NCBI RefSeq assembly: GCF_963675165.1
Contig: NC_087380.1
Location: 4,331,803-4,395,802 of the forward strand
Direction of reading: 5' to 3'
Length of the DNA: 64,000 bases
DNA from: Halichondria panicea
Taxonomy: Eukaryota; Porifera; Demospongiae; Suberitida; Halichondriidae
Below are positions 33,936-46,200 of the stretch, piece by piece. Position 1 is the stretch's first letter. Each line of letters starts with the position of its first letter. The translations under genes were made by a program, and so were the position numbers. The notes below the pieces were generated by a model. The model was given only the letters and a program-made list of their open reading frames with translations. It was not told the origin of the DNA and made no database searches.

Positions 33936-36900
33936 ATGAATCAAGCTAGACCTATTGCAGCAGTTGTGCTTTTAACCCTTCATCTCAGCAGTATTAGAGC
34001 AGAGTTACCAAGCTCCTGTCTTACTGCAATCACTTCATCCAACTCTGTGGATTGCTGTCGAATGCAACCATTCCTGTATGTTCCCTATTCTGTTACTAGT
34101 AATTTTAATGGAAATTTGAATGCATGTGTGCAAAAAGATCTACATATGTACAATGTTTAGTGTTGTGCATGTGGCCCATCAAAAACTGGCTAGTTTACTG
34201 CCAAAATTAATTAATTGATAACAAGTTGTTTGCAACCCTCTGCTTGCAACCATGCATAGCTCTGTCCTGTTATATATTTAATTTTAACCACTTATTTGAT
34301 CATCTGAGTACATTATTATGCTATATATGCAGGGAGATTTCATTCACCTTGAACTTTGAATGTAATGTATCTCAATACCTTGACCAAGGAATAAGGCTTG
34401 AAATACGCCGGTCAGCTGGGAACTCTAATTGGCAGCCAGTTCGATTTTATGCAGTGAATACAAACGAGACTGCTGGGTCAGTTGTGAGACGTATCGAAAA
34501 TAACATGGTTGTTGCAGATGCCTTGCTATACTCTAGCAATTTTCCTTTAGAAGTGATAGCGGGTAATCAGTCTGTGTCCATTCGGGAATATATTTGTGAT
34601 TCAGCATTTACTGAGGAGAATGTGAGTGTGAGGTGGCTGCAGAGATACAGTGAGGTTCCTGTTGTAGAAGAAGCAGCATGGTCACTGGACGATGTAGTAC
34701 TTACTGTGTGGAATGGTGACTGTCGGCGTGAGGTCCTTAGAAACAGTTTCAATCAAAATAATCTGTGAGTGAGTTTCTATTAATATTAATGGTAGCTATA
34801 TATAATGTCGATCTATTTCAAATGCAGGTCTGCAGTTTATGATGTTCATGCTGGTATTGTAGAAATACCAACATGTGATGTAACTGGAAATAGCCAGCTC
34901 TATTTCAGTGTAATCGAAGAACACCCAACTACTTCACGACGATCACTAACTCTTTTAGATGTCTATGTTATGGGCGAGTGTCCAAGTGTTGACTTAGTTA
35001 CTGGTGAGGGCTCAAGTACAGCACAGAATGTCAAAAGGAGAGTACTTTTTGTTGCATGTAGGTGTGTGTGATACCAGTGGTTGTGATGTGGATACTACTG
35101 TTTGCTCCTTGGGCAGTATCAATTGCACTGGCTGCAATATTGGGTATCAGTTACTTGCCAAAACCACAATAGGGGCATGCCATGGTGAGTTATACCATTC
35201 ATTTGTCTTCTGTTTTTGTATGCAAGTAATTGTTTATACTGATTCACCACAAACCATCTCTGTTAGAAATATCATAGTAGTGTGCTTTCTCTTACCGTTA
35301 ATGTGAATTAGGAGTGTTTACCCACGCTGTTTTGAAAGAGTACACGTGTATACATGCATGCACCATATCACATATACACCTGCTTAAACAGGAATGTTTA
35401 AAGACATCCAAAGTAATATAATCCCCCTTGGGGATACATTAACGTGTCTTGTCATTAAATGTTTATTTATGGTAGCTTATTGTGAAGAGCTCCCCAATAT
35501 AACCCGTCGAAGTATCACATACAATAGTGATTATTCTATGGGTAACATACACCTGTACCGTTAATGGATACAATTTGGTTGGAAATGAGACTCGGACATG
35601 TGAGGTTCCAGGTGGATGGTCAGGATCAGAACCTGTTTGTGAACTAACTATTCTATTCTTTTCTGGAAGACCCTAATTTTTGAGTATTGCTTTGATAGTA
35701 CAATAATTACAATAGGGATTACGATAATATAGTTGCAGTTGATTGTGGTGAGCCTTCGTTTATATCTAATGGGACAAAATCAGAGGCACATAGCAGTACA
35801 TTGCTCGGAACCATTGTAACCTATAGCTGCAATAAGAGGTTATGAATTGATTGGTCTGCGATAATCTCTTGTCAAACAAAATAATAGAAACCAGAGCAGT
35901 CCACTATGCAGCTACCTACTATGTTAAACTTTCATCAATGTAATCTATAGATCTCAGATAGCTATAGTTAATGACCGTTGCGAGTGCTCTATACAAGAAA
36001 CGGTAGAGTACGAGCGTAAATGCTGGTTTGTATATATCCTATATACTACTCATGCAGCTTTTGTCTCACTCTTGCAGCTATAGCTCTCTAGTGTAGAGTT
36101 AACTGCTAAATAGAACAGTAATTCCTTCGAACAGATTTTACCACCCCAGAGATACCTAGCTACTTAGAGCTGTCGTGTAGCAAACTGAAAGCTCTATCGC
36201 TCTGCAGACCAGAATAGAAGAGGCCACGCTGCATGCATAGCCAATCTGGGATTAAATCTTGAGTCGAAAATGCAACTTGGACAACTGCAAACTTTTAATT
36301 AGTGTTGTATACCCAATCACTATGCTATACCCACTACTGTGCTATAAAGCCTATAATAATATTATGTGTAGGCGTCATTATTTTAGCAATGTGGTTGGCT
36401 TCATATACACTACAGCGTAAGCAAACAGTTTTGTGGTATAGCACTGTGGTTGTCATAATTATAGCAACGTGGTTACCACAGCTGTATACTACTTTAAGAG
36501 GTGAAATAATTATTTTCGCGGGTAATTAATTTCTGCTATTTCTGCAAATTTGAACTCGCAGATAATTGGAAAATGCAATAAAACCACTTGCAAGCAATTA
36601 ATTAGAAACGCTATGATTAATTTCACAACTTGAGCAGCTTTTAGCAGAATTTAATGCCAGCAAAATGAACAAATCTACCAGTCCTGTGAAAATAATTATT
36701 ATATCACACTTAGCTAGCACCAACAAATGTTTTAATGTGCATGAGGTCGAGGTTACGTAATGCACTCGCTTGCGTATTAAAATACGTTGGCTAGCGATTT
36801 GTATTACAAAAGAAGCTGAAAACCCTGTTCAATCACATTTTGTTGCTTACTTCATTAGGTGTTGTATTGGATCCAGTTTTTGATCGAAATGTGAGCTACT

Positions 36901-39586
36901 ATTGTCACGTTTGGTTAGTACATAGATTTGAGTTCTTTCAGGTTACTGAGGACAACTATGCGGACATAGCGGCTGAGATATCTTCGTTTTCCACAGATTC
37001 TCTTGACAATGCCACACTTCAAACAACTGAACTTTTGAAGAATATTTCGAAAGTGTTCAATGATATAGCAGAGCTTGTCAAGTTACTCCCCTCATCTAGT
37101 GATATCCATCCCTTAGTACGTCAAATTTCGGCACACTAAATACTGTTAAAATTTACTGTACATGCAGGTGGTTGAAAGGATGGCTTCAACACTGAACTCT
37201 CTGATACAATGGAATCACAGATTACTTGAAGTGGAATCCACCTCCATGTAAAGTTAACATCTTACTTTTAAATGTGAATTTTAACCAGTCTTTAAAAGTA
37301 TAGCATTCTTCAATCATACGAGCTTGTTGCTTCTCTCTACGCTCAGCAACGCAACTATACTCTAATTTTGGATGAAGTCACTATTGTCACTGAAGTGGTG
37401 AGTGTATTTGCAGTCTTAATTGCAATATTTATTTTGTATATAGAGGGAAACAAATGAGTTTAGGAGGACTGGAAGCATGTTTGATTTCACAAACAGCAGT
37501 AAGCAGCTATTAAATATTACACTCGTATAGTTCTTATAATTATCGATTTTAGCTGACGTCACGTCTACAATCTCTCTACCCCGTCAATTGTTCGATAACA
37601 TACCTAGTAGTTGGCCAGCTGTTGGTATTTTGTATACACTCTATGAGAACCCCACCTTATTTCCTATACGTAACGATGACAATGAAAACTCAAGTACATT
37701 GAGGAGTACTGTTGCCACTCCTGTGCTTGCGGCAACTGTTGGCTCAAGTCTAAACTTTGCGGAAATTCACCCTCCAATAGTGATTACCTTAATCCCAAAA
37801 GAACAATCTGAAAATATCACAGTAAGTCTGCAGTCAATTGCTTATATACACATAGAATTATATGATTCATTGCATACACTCAGATAAGGGAAGGCTCAGA
37901 GAAATGTGTTTCCTGGGACTTTAGCTCCAACCGCTGGGTAACCGACGGCTGTGTTACTGTCAGAAATGAGACAACTAATGTAGTTGAATGTCAATGCACT
38001 CACCTCACAAACTTCGCTGTTCTTATTGTGAGTGCATTACAGTAATGCTGCTTCACCATCAGATTGATTGTATATAATTATTGGTGCAGGATATTTGTTC
38101 GAGAGCTCAAGACTGCGAAAATGATCCATTGGCAGACATCATTCTCTCTGCAACTACCTACGCTGGTGTAGTGCTGTCATGCATTGGAATCATCTTCACT
38201 GTTATCACTCTTGTTGCATTCAAGTCAGTCCACATAAGTATGGATTTTCATTGTACAAAGTCACGCTTACTCGAAGATAGCTTAAATTATTGCGTGCAAT
38301 GTGTTTATAATATAATTTTGACTATTTTTCAGGGATCTTCGGTCACGGGACAACACCAAGCACCACATACAGCTCTGTATTGCCATTTTTTGCCTCCTGG
38401 TAGTATTCGTTGCTGGCATTGATCAAACTAAACCTTATGCTGGCTGTGTGGTGGTTTCTGTTCTGATCCATTACTTCTCCCTGGTGGCTGTCATGTGGAT
38501 GGGAGCAGAGGCCGTGCTAATCTTCAAGAAGATTGTAATTATATTCGGGGAAATCACCACGTCGTACATCATAGTTGTCTCTCTCATCTGTTGGTGTGAG
38601 TGTAACCCCTCATTTCTACGATATAAGATACATATAAGTATCGTTCTGGTTGTGTAAACATGTTGGTCCTTTATTCATGCACGCAGTGATTCCTCTGATT
38701 CCTGTGCTGCTTGTGCTCATCATTGACATGGCTAATGGAACTGATACGAAATCAGATCTAATTGTCAACAGATACGAACATGGAGTGGAGAGTGTTACTG
38801 GGTTGTAAGTTGTGATCTATTGAGGACAGAGCTTGCATTTAATTACAATATAATATTATACATTATACGCTTAATGCAAGAAAATAAAGATGCTATTGTT
38901 GTAAGCATCTGTATTTATCTCTGCATCCTTGCATTTGTTTTTGTTACAGCTGTTTCCTGAAAGATAGTGGTGTGTTTTTTGGAGCATTTCTTGCACCAAT
39001 TCTTATGGTTTTGCTTTTAAATGTGGTTATTTTTATCTGGGTCACTGTGATTGTGGTCAGGAGTACGAAAGACAAATTGAAAAGGACTAATGAGGACTTA
39101 AGCTCACGAGTCGTGATTAGAATAATTATCAGCCTTCTTGGAATCACATCTTTATTTGGGATTACCTGGCTGTTTGCTGCATTGACGATCACAATTTCCG
39201 GTAACAATGTGTTGAGAACTATTGTGCAAGCTCTTTTTGTTGTATCTGGAACATTTCAAGGTTTTTTTCTGTTTCTTTTTTTCTGTGTGCTTGATCAGAA
39301 AGCTCGAGGAGCTTGGAGAGAGGCGTTTGTTTCCTGCATGCAAATAACTAAGCAGAGCTACAGACGAGACTCAAGTAGCTTGATTGGCGTATCTTCAAAG
39401 AAGACGGACACTTTTACCTTTGATCAAAATTCGAACTATTCTACCGATATGAAGAAGGAAGATATGAAGAATAATTTTTCTAAGCTCAAATATGATTCTG
39501 TGAATGGTAATGCTTCGACTGACCTGAATGAGTATCACAAAACTAGAGTGATAATTACGGTTGTGGAAGATCATGGAACTGCATGA
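33936..39586 (+). CDS. Adhesion G-protein-coupled receptor (GPS + 7TM), 980 aa
   Basis: Fifteen exons join in phase: 33936-34147, 34333-34764, 34828-35003, 35062-35184, 36859-36890, 36942-37115, 37168-37247, 37304-37397, 37444-37498, 37553-37821, 37884-38027, 38090-38223, 38333-38595, 38687-38804, 38950-39586. Order: signal peptide (IAAVVLLTLHLSSIRA), a novel extracellular domain, a Cys-rich EGF-like piece (CSLGSINCTGCNIGY), a GAIN-like region, the GPS motif (CVSWDFSSNRW ... CQCTHLTNFAVL, expected self-cleavage between L and T), then seven membrane segments of class B2 type and a tail of about 90 residues. Two sushi exons between exons 4 and 5 are decayed and must be skipped. The exon 1 donor is the least certain. 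Confidence 0.85.
35476..35880 (+). pseudogene. Two decayed sushi/CCP exons inside the adhesion GPCR gene
   Basis: The first begins at 35476 after a GTAG acceptor (AYCEELPNITRRSITYNSDY) and continues with CTVNGYNLVGNETRTCEVPG, but the two halves lie in different frames: one G appears missing in the GGG run near 35540. The second (about 35739-35880) reads VDCGEPSFISNGTKSEAHSS and TIVTYSC, then GYELIGL in another frame and ISCQ in a third. Both started in phase 1, and the exons on either side also meet in phase 1, so skipping them keeps the receptor frame. Confidence 0.7.
36508..36691. repeat. Dispersed repeat, partner of 984-1190
   Basis: Intronic copy of the repeat seen in USP24, with ATTTCTGCTATTTCTG, CTCGCAGATAATTGGAAAAT and ACAAATCTACCAGT in the same order. 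It lies directly upstream of the adhesion GPCR GAIN-coding exons, in the intron that also holds the dead sushi exons. Confidence 0.6.
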
Positions 39587-40136
39587 ATAAATGGAAATGA
39601 AATTGATGTTATGCCTGTGCTCTGTTAGTTAGTAGATTAGTATAGACTATCCCATTCCCTTATGAGTTCAAGGCTATTATGTGTCATGTTATGTTTCTGT
39701 TAGATCTCTACATGTTTAAATTGGCACTGTACAAAAAATAATGAAGCGAGTCCCTACCTATTTTTGTGTTGACTCAGCAGGTATTTTATGCACCGTCGCG
39801 TCAATGATCTAGTATGCTATTCATTTTCTTATATCACAGGATATAGCTAGATCTAGGCATTATTACTACTGTGGGGTATAGTTGGGCGTGGCCCGACCGT
39901 CCTGACAGGAGGTCGGGTTGCAAGCCTATCTGGGATTTGTTCTAAGCGCCCTATCAGATTGCAGCATTTTTCACGTGATTGGTTACACTTCTGTTTGCAT
40001 CCAGAGGAAGTACAACATCCGCGTGTCTTTAACACACACCTCTACTATCTATGCTAAAACATAACCCCCCCCCTGAAAGGCTGAGGGGTTAATCCCCTAG
40101 GCGGGGATGCCCATTCAGATGAACAATGCTCTTGAA

Positions 40137-40450
40137 CAGTGGCGTAGCCAGGATTTTGGGAAGGGCAGGGCTCAAATTATTTGAGCAGGGCCAGAGCGTA
40201 ACACCTAAAAAAAAGTCATAACTTTTCCTCACTGAGCAGTCAGCATGCATTAGTTGGCCCTGCCCACATTTCCATTCAATGACATCATTCTAGTAACTGC
40301 ACGCAGAATACATGGACAGATCGCGGTAATTCAAGTGTTGATATAGCCTCGATTCCAGGCCTTGAGAAGGAGGCTAGTGTTGATAAAGCACAAAAGGGGG
40401 GGGGGGGGGGGGCTCTAGCCCCTCAGCCCCCCCCCCTGCCTACGCCACTG
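40137..40450. mobile_element. 314-bp CAGTGGCGTA element, 5-bp target duplication (TTGAA)
   Basis: The left end CAGTGGCGTAGCCAGGA and the reversed right end CAGTGGCGTAGGCAGG match. TTGAA flanks both (40132-40136, 40451-40455). It contains GGGCAGGGCTCAAATTATTT near the left end and a long G run near the right end. A 33-bp TAGCCTCGA element is inserted within it. Confidence 0.75.
40344..40376. mobile_element. 33-bp TAG..CTA element, 9-bp target duplication (GTGTTGATA)
   Basis: TAGCCTCGATTCCAGGCC to GGAGGCTA is flanked on both sides by GTGTTGATA (40335-40343, 40377-40385). It is the shortest member of the family and is nested in the CAGTGGCGTA element. The clean duplication shows that such a small unit was inserted or trimmed after insertion. 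Confidence 0.88.
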
Positions 40451-41410
40451 TTGAACCCCAACCAATATCATTTACGCTATTTGGTTTGCATATATATTAG
40501 CAGTAATTCTGCATGAACGATATACTCGTAGAATTATACCCGATACTGCGACACAACTTATAGGCCCTGATAAATTATGTTTTTTTTCACCCATTATTCT
40601 ATTCTTTAATTCTTGAAAAATGTGCTTATTATTCTCATAAAAAATCCGATTATTCTCTGATTTTTCCCCAAAAATGTGACATAACAAATTAAGACGTAGA
40701 AATAAACACAACACACAACTGACTCAAGACATAATTAATATATCGTGTTATCTCGTTAAATTGAACTGATCCATAATTAGGCATTCCTAAAAGGGCGGCT
40801 GATTAAATATTCACCTTTAGCCATTTTTTGCCATGTTATGCAAAACTTAATGTAATGATCTTTACCAAAAATGGACATTGAAAAATGGCCAACAAGTTGA
40901 TTTTCACGTGAGAAAACGCTCTATACACAATAGCTAGCTGATACATGGTACATGGTATAGATACATGTCTGATGTAGGTCTAGTATCAGTAATTTTTGTA
41001 AAGACAGACCCTTCGCACCACCTCTACTCTTGTTTCTTCTTTTCCGCTATGTCCATTTACTCCATATGTTTCATACCATCTCACTCTTAATTGTTGTTTC
41101 ACCATTTCCCAGGCCGCACGGTAGAAGTGAAAGCAATCCTTGAGATCTGCAACGTCTTGGTCTACAAAGAGTCTGGTATCTATTGTCGTTCACTTCTAAT
41201 TTCTGGATTTTTTACCCATGTTCCAGTGCATCATTACTGTGTGGCTTGTGCTACAGTACATATTTTTATCTTCAAATTTTGAGTGGAGTTCTGCTGGGGC
41301 TATTGGGACTGATCTAGCATTGTCCTTGGGACCGAGGCTATAGGACAAATCTGACTCAGTGCTCTGCCTCATAAGTGAAGAGGCGAACACCTGAGAAGGC
41401 AGAATGTTCT

Positions 41411-41641
41411 TTCACAATAATGATTATTTTTGTGCAATAAAACAATGTTTGCTGTATTCATTTTTAGTCTTACAACATGTTGGGATGAGCACATTAATTT
41501 TAATACCCTTCATGGATCTTTCACAATAATGATTGTTTTTGTGCAATAAAACAATGTTTGCTGTATTAATTAATTTCAATTACTCTTTTAGTTACAACAT
41601 GTTGGGATGAGCATATTAATTTTAATACCCTGCATGGATCT
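41411..41641. repeat. Tandem duplication of about 110-120 bp
   Basis: TTCACAATAATGATTRTTTT, then GTGCAATAAAACAATGTTTG and ACAACATGTTGGGATGAGCA, occur twice in direct orientation (about 41411-41520 and 41521-41641), with a small insertion in the second copy. No coding potential. Confidence 0.85.
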
Positions 41642-41820
41642 AAATGCATGCACTAGTATCACGGACAAAAATTAGACAGCTATATATACACATGTAGTCT
41701 GTGGCTAATAGCTCGGGGGCAAAATCAAGAGCGCTATAGGTCTTGCAGCATTTCCGCAGGCATTTCCGTGTGCTCTACCCTCCGTCTGATGCCCACCTGG
41801 GCAAATGTGTACTCTCTGAG

Positions 41821-41878
41821 TAGACTCGCCAGCCAGCCCTTCCTAGATCCTCGGGGGTAGGGCTGGCTGGCAAGTCTA
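41821..41878. mobile_element. 58-bp TAG..CTA hairpin element, 9-bp target duplication (8/9)
   Basis: TAGACTCGCCAGCCAGCCCT faces AGGGCTGGCTGGCAAGTCTA, one mismatch. The flanks are CTCTCTGAG (41812-41820) and CTCTCTGAT (41879-41887), matching at 8 of 9 bases. The stem sequence differs from the TAGCCTCGA family, but the end rule is the same. Confidence 0.8.
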
Positions 41879-42566
41879 CTCTCTGATGTGTAGATCTATC
41901 TACTCATGATTTTACAGTGGTCTGCACAACAGTTATCCAGGCATATAGCAAAACCACAATTATCCTTTTAAGGTGGCCAGCTATGAATTCATTATGCATG
42001 CATGGCTTCTAGGAGGCTGACTTCTTTCATACAAGCTTGGAATGCTGTTAAAGGTCTATTACACAAATGTACTTTTTGGACCTTAGCCCTTACGTCTTCT
42101 CCCTAACCAAAACTGCACTAAAATCTAGCAATTTTGAGCACTGCGGAGGATGTTTAGATATGTAAGCAACATCGAACCTTGCATATCTATAGATGTTGTG
42201 ACAAAATCCAAACCTTAACCGGAAAGCCGAAACCGTTGGTCTTTTCTCTCCCTAACCATGCAATTACCCACTATAACAATTGTACTTTTCTATTAATCAC
42301 CACAAACCCATGCACCACCTTTTTTCTTAGAAATGTTCCATATTTAAAGTACACACATTATCTGTTGTGGTATTCCAATTATTATGATATTCATAGCTGA
42401 CTACCTTAAAAAGAAAACTGTGGTTTTACTATTGACTGTTGCCTTAATTTGCTCTGGACAACTGCTGTACGTATTTCTAAATTTACCTGTGCAAAGCAGT
42501 TATAATTAATGTGCATCTAGATCTAGATCTAGCTAGCTTGTAGCGATTGCACATATTTGTTGAAAT

Positions 42567-43248
42567 ATGTGGCATTCATCTTGTGCAAAGCTATCTGTTC
42601 TTGTGATACTTCGTTTATTTAGTGGTATCACTGGTCAAGGTGAGTAGCACACAAAATCGCACAATCTAGATCTAGCTTGATCCTCCCCATCTTTGATCAG
42701 CTAATACAGTCAGATCAATGCAGTCACACTTTACATTTCATTTTCTACAGTTTTGCCAGTGGTGACGCCATCTGAACAATTTGTCCAGAATGGAGGTGGA
42801 CCCCTCACTGTGAGCTGCAACACTGCAAGTCTTGCAACTGAGGATCAAGTACAATGGATAAAACTCAATAGTGCTGACTTAGAAGCTTTCCAGATGGCAA
42901 GTTCTACTGAGTGCGTTTCAGCGATGTCTAGTGGTAGCGGTGATGGTGACAAAGGAAGCAGTGGCTCTGGCTCTGGCACTGGCACTGGCTCTCCGCCCAA
43001 CAGCAGCGGATTTGGGACTTCACTTGGATCGAGCAGCAGATCTGGGAGTATGCTCGGCTCTGGTTCTGGCTCTGTCACAAACTCTACTGCTTCACCGGTT
43101 CTGCCCTCCTTTTTGGCAAATGGTTCAGTAGTTACTATGGGGAGTAATTTGACTTTCAATTCCACACATTTTGGAGATGAGGGATACTATGTGTGTGTTG
43201 TATCTCTTCCTGATAGGATTTGCTACTCTGAAAATTTCAGCCTAACAG
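42567..43248 (+). other. Signal peptide exon and first Ig exon with Ser/Gly-rich insert
   Basis: Exon 1 is 42567-42639 (24 codons plus one base), exon 2 is 42751-43248. Exon 2 gives VLPVVTPSEQFVQNGGGPLT, Cys in LTVSCN, QVQWIKL, then an insert of about 55 residues dominated by Ser, Gly and Thr (SGSGSGTGTG near 42955-42990), then the second Ig cysteine in GYYVCVVS. Repeated Ser-Gly pairs are possible glycosaminoglycan attachment sites. An additional Cys pair (ECVSA, RICYS) is present. Confidence 0.8.
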
Positions 43249-46200
43249 GTATGTCACAGTATAAAGTTGTCTTGCATTTAGAACCTAAGAAGATAGTATA
43301 TCATCACTCCCCTCTCTACACCTTTTCTTGTTAGTGCATAGTCAGTCAGCATAAAATTATTGCCTTACTTGATTGTGTTACTGAGTGTAATAGATTGCGT
43401 AATACCATGCATACATAAAGAGAAGGACACAATCCCAATGAAAAATCATAAGCCTTGCCAGGTTTTTGTTTTGTGTACCCTCGTCGATGCCCCATACCAT
43501 CTTCCTTAGTATTACTTTGATGGAAGGAGAGTGCTTATATAGTATATCACTATAATTTGTCAACTATGTAATCACTCGTATAATTATTTGTATAGAGCTT
43601 CTAATTTACCCTACCTGGCCTCTATATCATAGCAACTTTTAACTTCCATAAAACTTCCAACCCTATAGAGCACATTCCTCATGCATAAACTCCCTTGCCT
43701 CGAATGTTATTACAGTACTACCAAAAAGAAGTATGTGCATGCATATGCCATATGGAGCTATAGGTAAAGACAAGAAAAGGGTGGGGCCTCACTGCATGGA
43801 CATGAGCTATAAGCTTAGCACAAGCTGTGTCATACGCATAATTAACAATTAAGCTTATCTTTCCTTTTTTCGAGGCTGCATGGTAACTAGTATATTCAAG
43901 GTGAGGTAGCAAGCTAGAACACTTATTGTCACATACTGTCACTTATATTCCCTACGTTAGGATTTATGGTAATGTAAACATCCCTGGCCTTGGAGGTTTT
44001 ACTGCCATATTTTCTGATGCAGTGGACAATAGCTTAGTCAATGTAATAATTATGACCACATTGTTTAGTTTCGCCTGGTGACCACCTGTCTGTGCGTGGT
44101 AGATGAGGATGTCAACCTCACTTGCTCTGCTCGTGGTGTAGGCTTACGAATTACCGTTTACGAATTACTGTAGATTTTTGAATTCCTGTTTGCATGATTG
44201 CTTTTATTGTGTACTTATGAATGCTAGTCTTGATTGAGCAACTTGTATTGGTTGTTCTTTCTATAATGACTTCTGGTGAAGTAATGGGTTTTAACTTACA
44301 TAAACACCCAGCTGAGCACATTCCTCATAAACTCTCCAGATTAATTGCCTCGAGCACACACTCATTTTAGTGAAACTAGATCACTGTACATGGCAAGGGC
44401 AAGACAGATGGGTGGGGCTCGGTAGACACCAGGAAAGGTAGAACAATGGGGCTTGCACAAGCTTATAGTCTTTGTAGACAGTGTATTTATTTATATAGAT
44501 GACTATAACCAAGGTGAGGTAGCTGGGGTAGCAAGCATTTTTCTTTCTCGTAGGTACACTTATTGCACACTTATTGTCTCTACATTAGAATTTATGGCAA
44601 CGTAAACCATTCTTTTGCCTTGAGGCTTGCCCTCGGCGTCGAAGGTCAAACTGCAATAAATTCTATGCAGTGGACACTCTCATTTTAACATGTAAATAAC
44701 CACAATATCTATTCTTTAGTTTCCCCTGGTGACCTATCTGTGAATGCTACACCCTTCAACGTGGTAAATTTCAATGAGGATGTCAACCTCACTTGCTCTG
44801 CTCGTGGTGGACCCAATAATGTGTACCAATGGCTGAGAAATGGAATGAACACTACTATAAGGAGTCAACCTACACTATCTCTCTCTCTAGTTGATGCTAG
44901 TGATGGAGGGGAGTACACCTGTGTTGTCAGCAACGCTGCCGGCATTAGCAACGCTAGTCTCACACTGTACATTCGACCATACATTGTAACTCATCCACAA
45001 CAAATACTAGCAACTGTCCCAGAATCAGTTTCATTTACTTGCAAGGCTTTGGGATTCCCTGCACCTAACTATCGATGGGACAAGATTGGTGATCCCGGGT
45101 TTAAACGCTTTACACAAAATCTCACCTTCAATCCTGTCAATTTTGGTAATGAAGGATTATACCAATGTGTTGTTTCAATCATGGTGGACATGATCAATTA
45201 CACTGCAGAGTCTAATCAAGGAGAATTGATATGTGAGTATTATGTAACAGTTTGTGAAGCTTGCGAAGTACTGTAGGTTTGGAATCTGTGCATGTTGCTT
45301 TTGATAATGTATGGTGTACGCACAAGCTTATCTTTCTAGTTTTTAAGATCGAGTTATATCCAAGGTGATTTACGTAGCTGGGGTAACAAGCATTCTTTTT
45401 TCTCATAGATACACTTACTGAACACTTATTGTCTCTACATTAGAATTTATGGCAACATAAACCATTCTTTTGCCTTGAGGCTTGCACTCGGCGTCGAAGG
45501 TCAAACTGCAATAAATTCTTTGCAGTGGACACTCTCATTTTAACATGTAAATAACCACAATATCTATTCTTTAGTTTCCCCTGGTGACCTATCTGTGAAT
45601 GCTACACCCTTCAACGTGGTAAATTTCGATAAGGATGTCAATCTCACTTGCTCTGCTCGTGGTGGACCCAATAATGTGTACCAATGGCTGAGAAATGGAA
45701 TGAACACTACTGTAGGGAGTCAACCCACACTATCTCTCTCTCTAGTTGATGCTAGTGATGGAGGGGAGTACACCTGTGTTGTCAGCAACGCTGCCGGCAT
45801 TAGCAACGCTAGTCTTACACTGTACATTCGACCATACATTGTAACTCATCCACAACAAATACTAGCAACTGTCCCAGAATCAGTTTCATTTACTTGCAAG
45901 GCTTTGGGATTCCCTGCACTTAACTATCGATGGGACAAGATTGGTGATCCCGGGTTTAAACGCTTTACACAAAATCTCACCTTCAATCCTGTCAATTTTG
46001 GTAATGAAGGATTATACCAATGTGTTGTTTCAATCATGGTGGACATGATCAATTACACTGCAAAGTCTAATCAAGGAGAATTGATATGTGAGTGTTATGT
46101 AACTGTTTGTGAAGCTTACAAAGTACTGTAGGTTTGGAATCCTTCAGTTTTGTGCATGTTGTTTTTGATAATGCATGGTGTACTTAGTGTATGGATTCTG

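Larger units (their letters stand above)
39587..42566. other. Intergenic, transposon-rich
   Basis: About 3 kb without a recognised gene between the adhesion GPCR stop and the start of the Ig/FN3 gene. It holds a CAGTGGCGTA element (40137-40450) with a smaller element inside, a tandem duplication (41411-41641), a hairpin element (41821-41878) and a poly-G tract near 40397. Short open frames show no domains. Confidence 0.5.

Noticed and set aside
35476..35880. Including sushi exons in the adhesion GPCR protein
   Set aside because: Both contain frame changes and the rest of the gene joins cleanly without them.
40397..40435. Long G and C runs as a functional G-quadruplex
   Set aside because: They lie inside a transposon copy and may partly reflect sequencing of homopolymers; no gene context supports a role.
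42845..43165. Minus-strand Pro/Glu-rich frame opposite the first Ig exon
   Set aside because: It is the antisense of the Ser/Gly repeat region; no splice or homology support.
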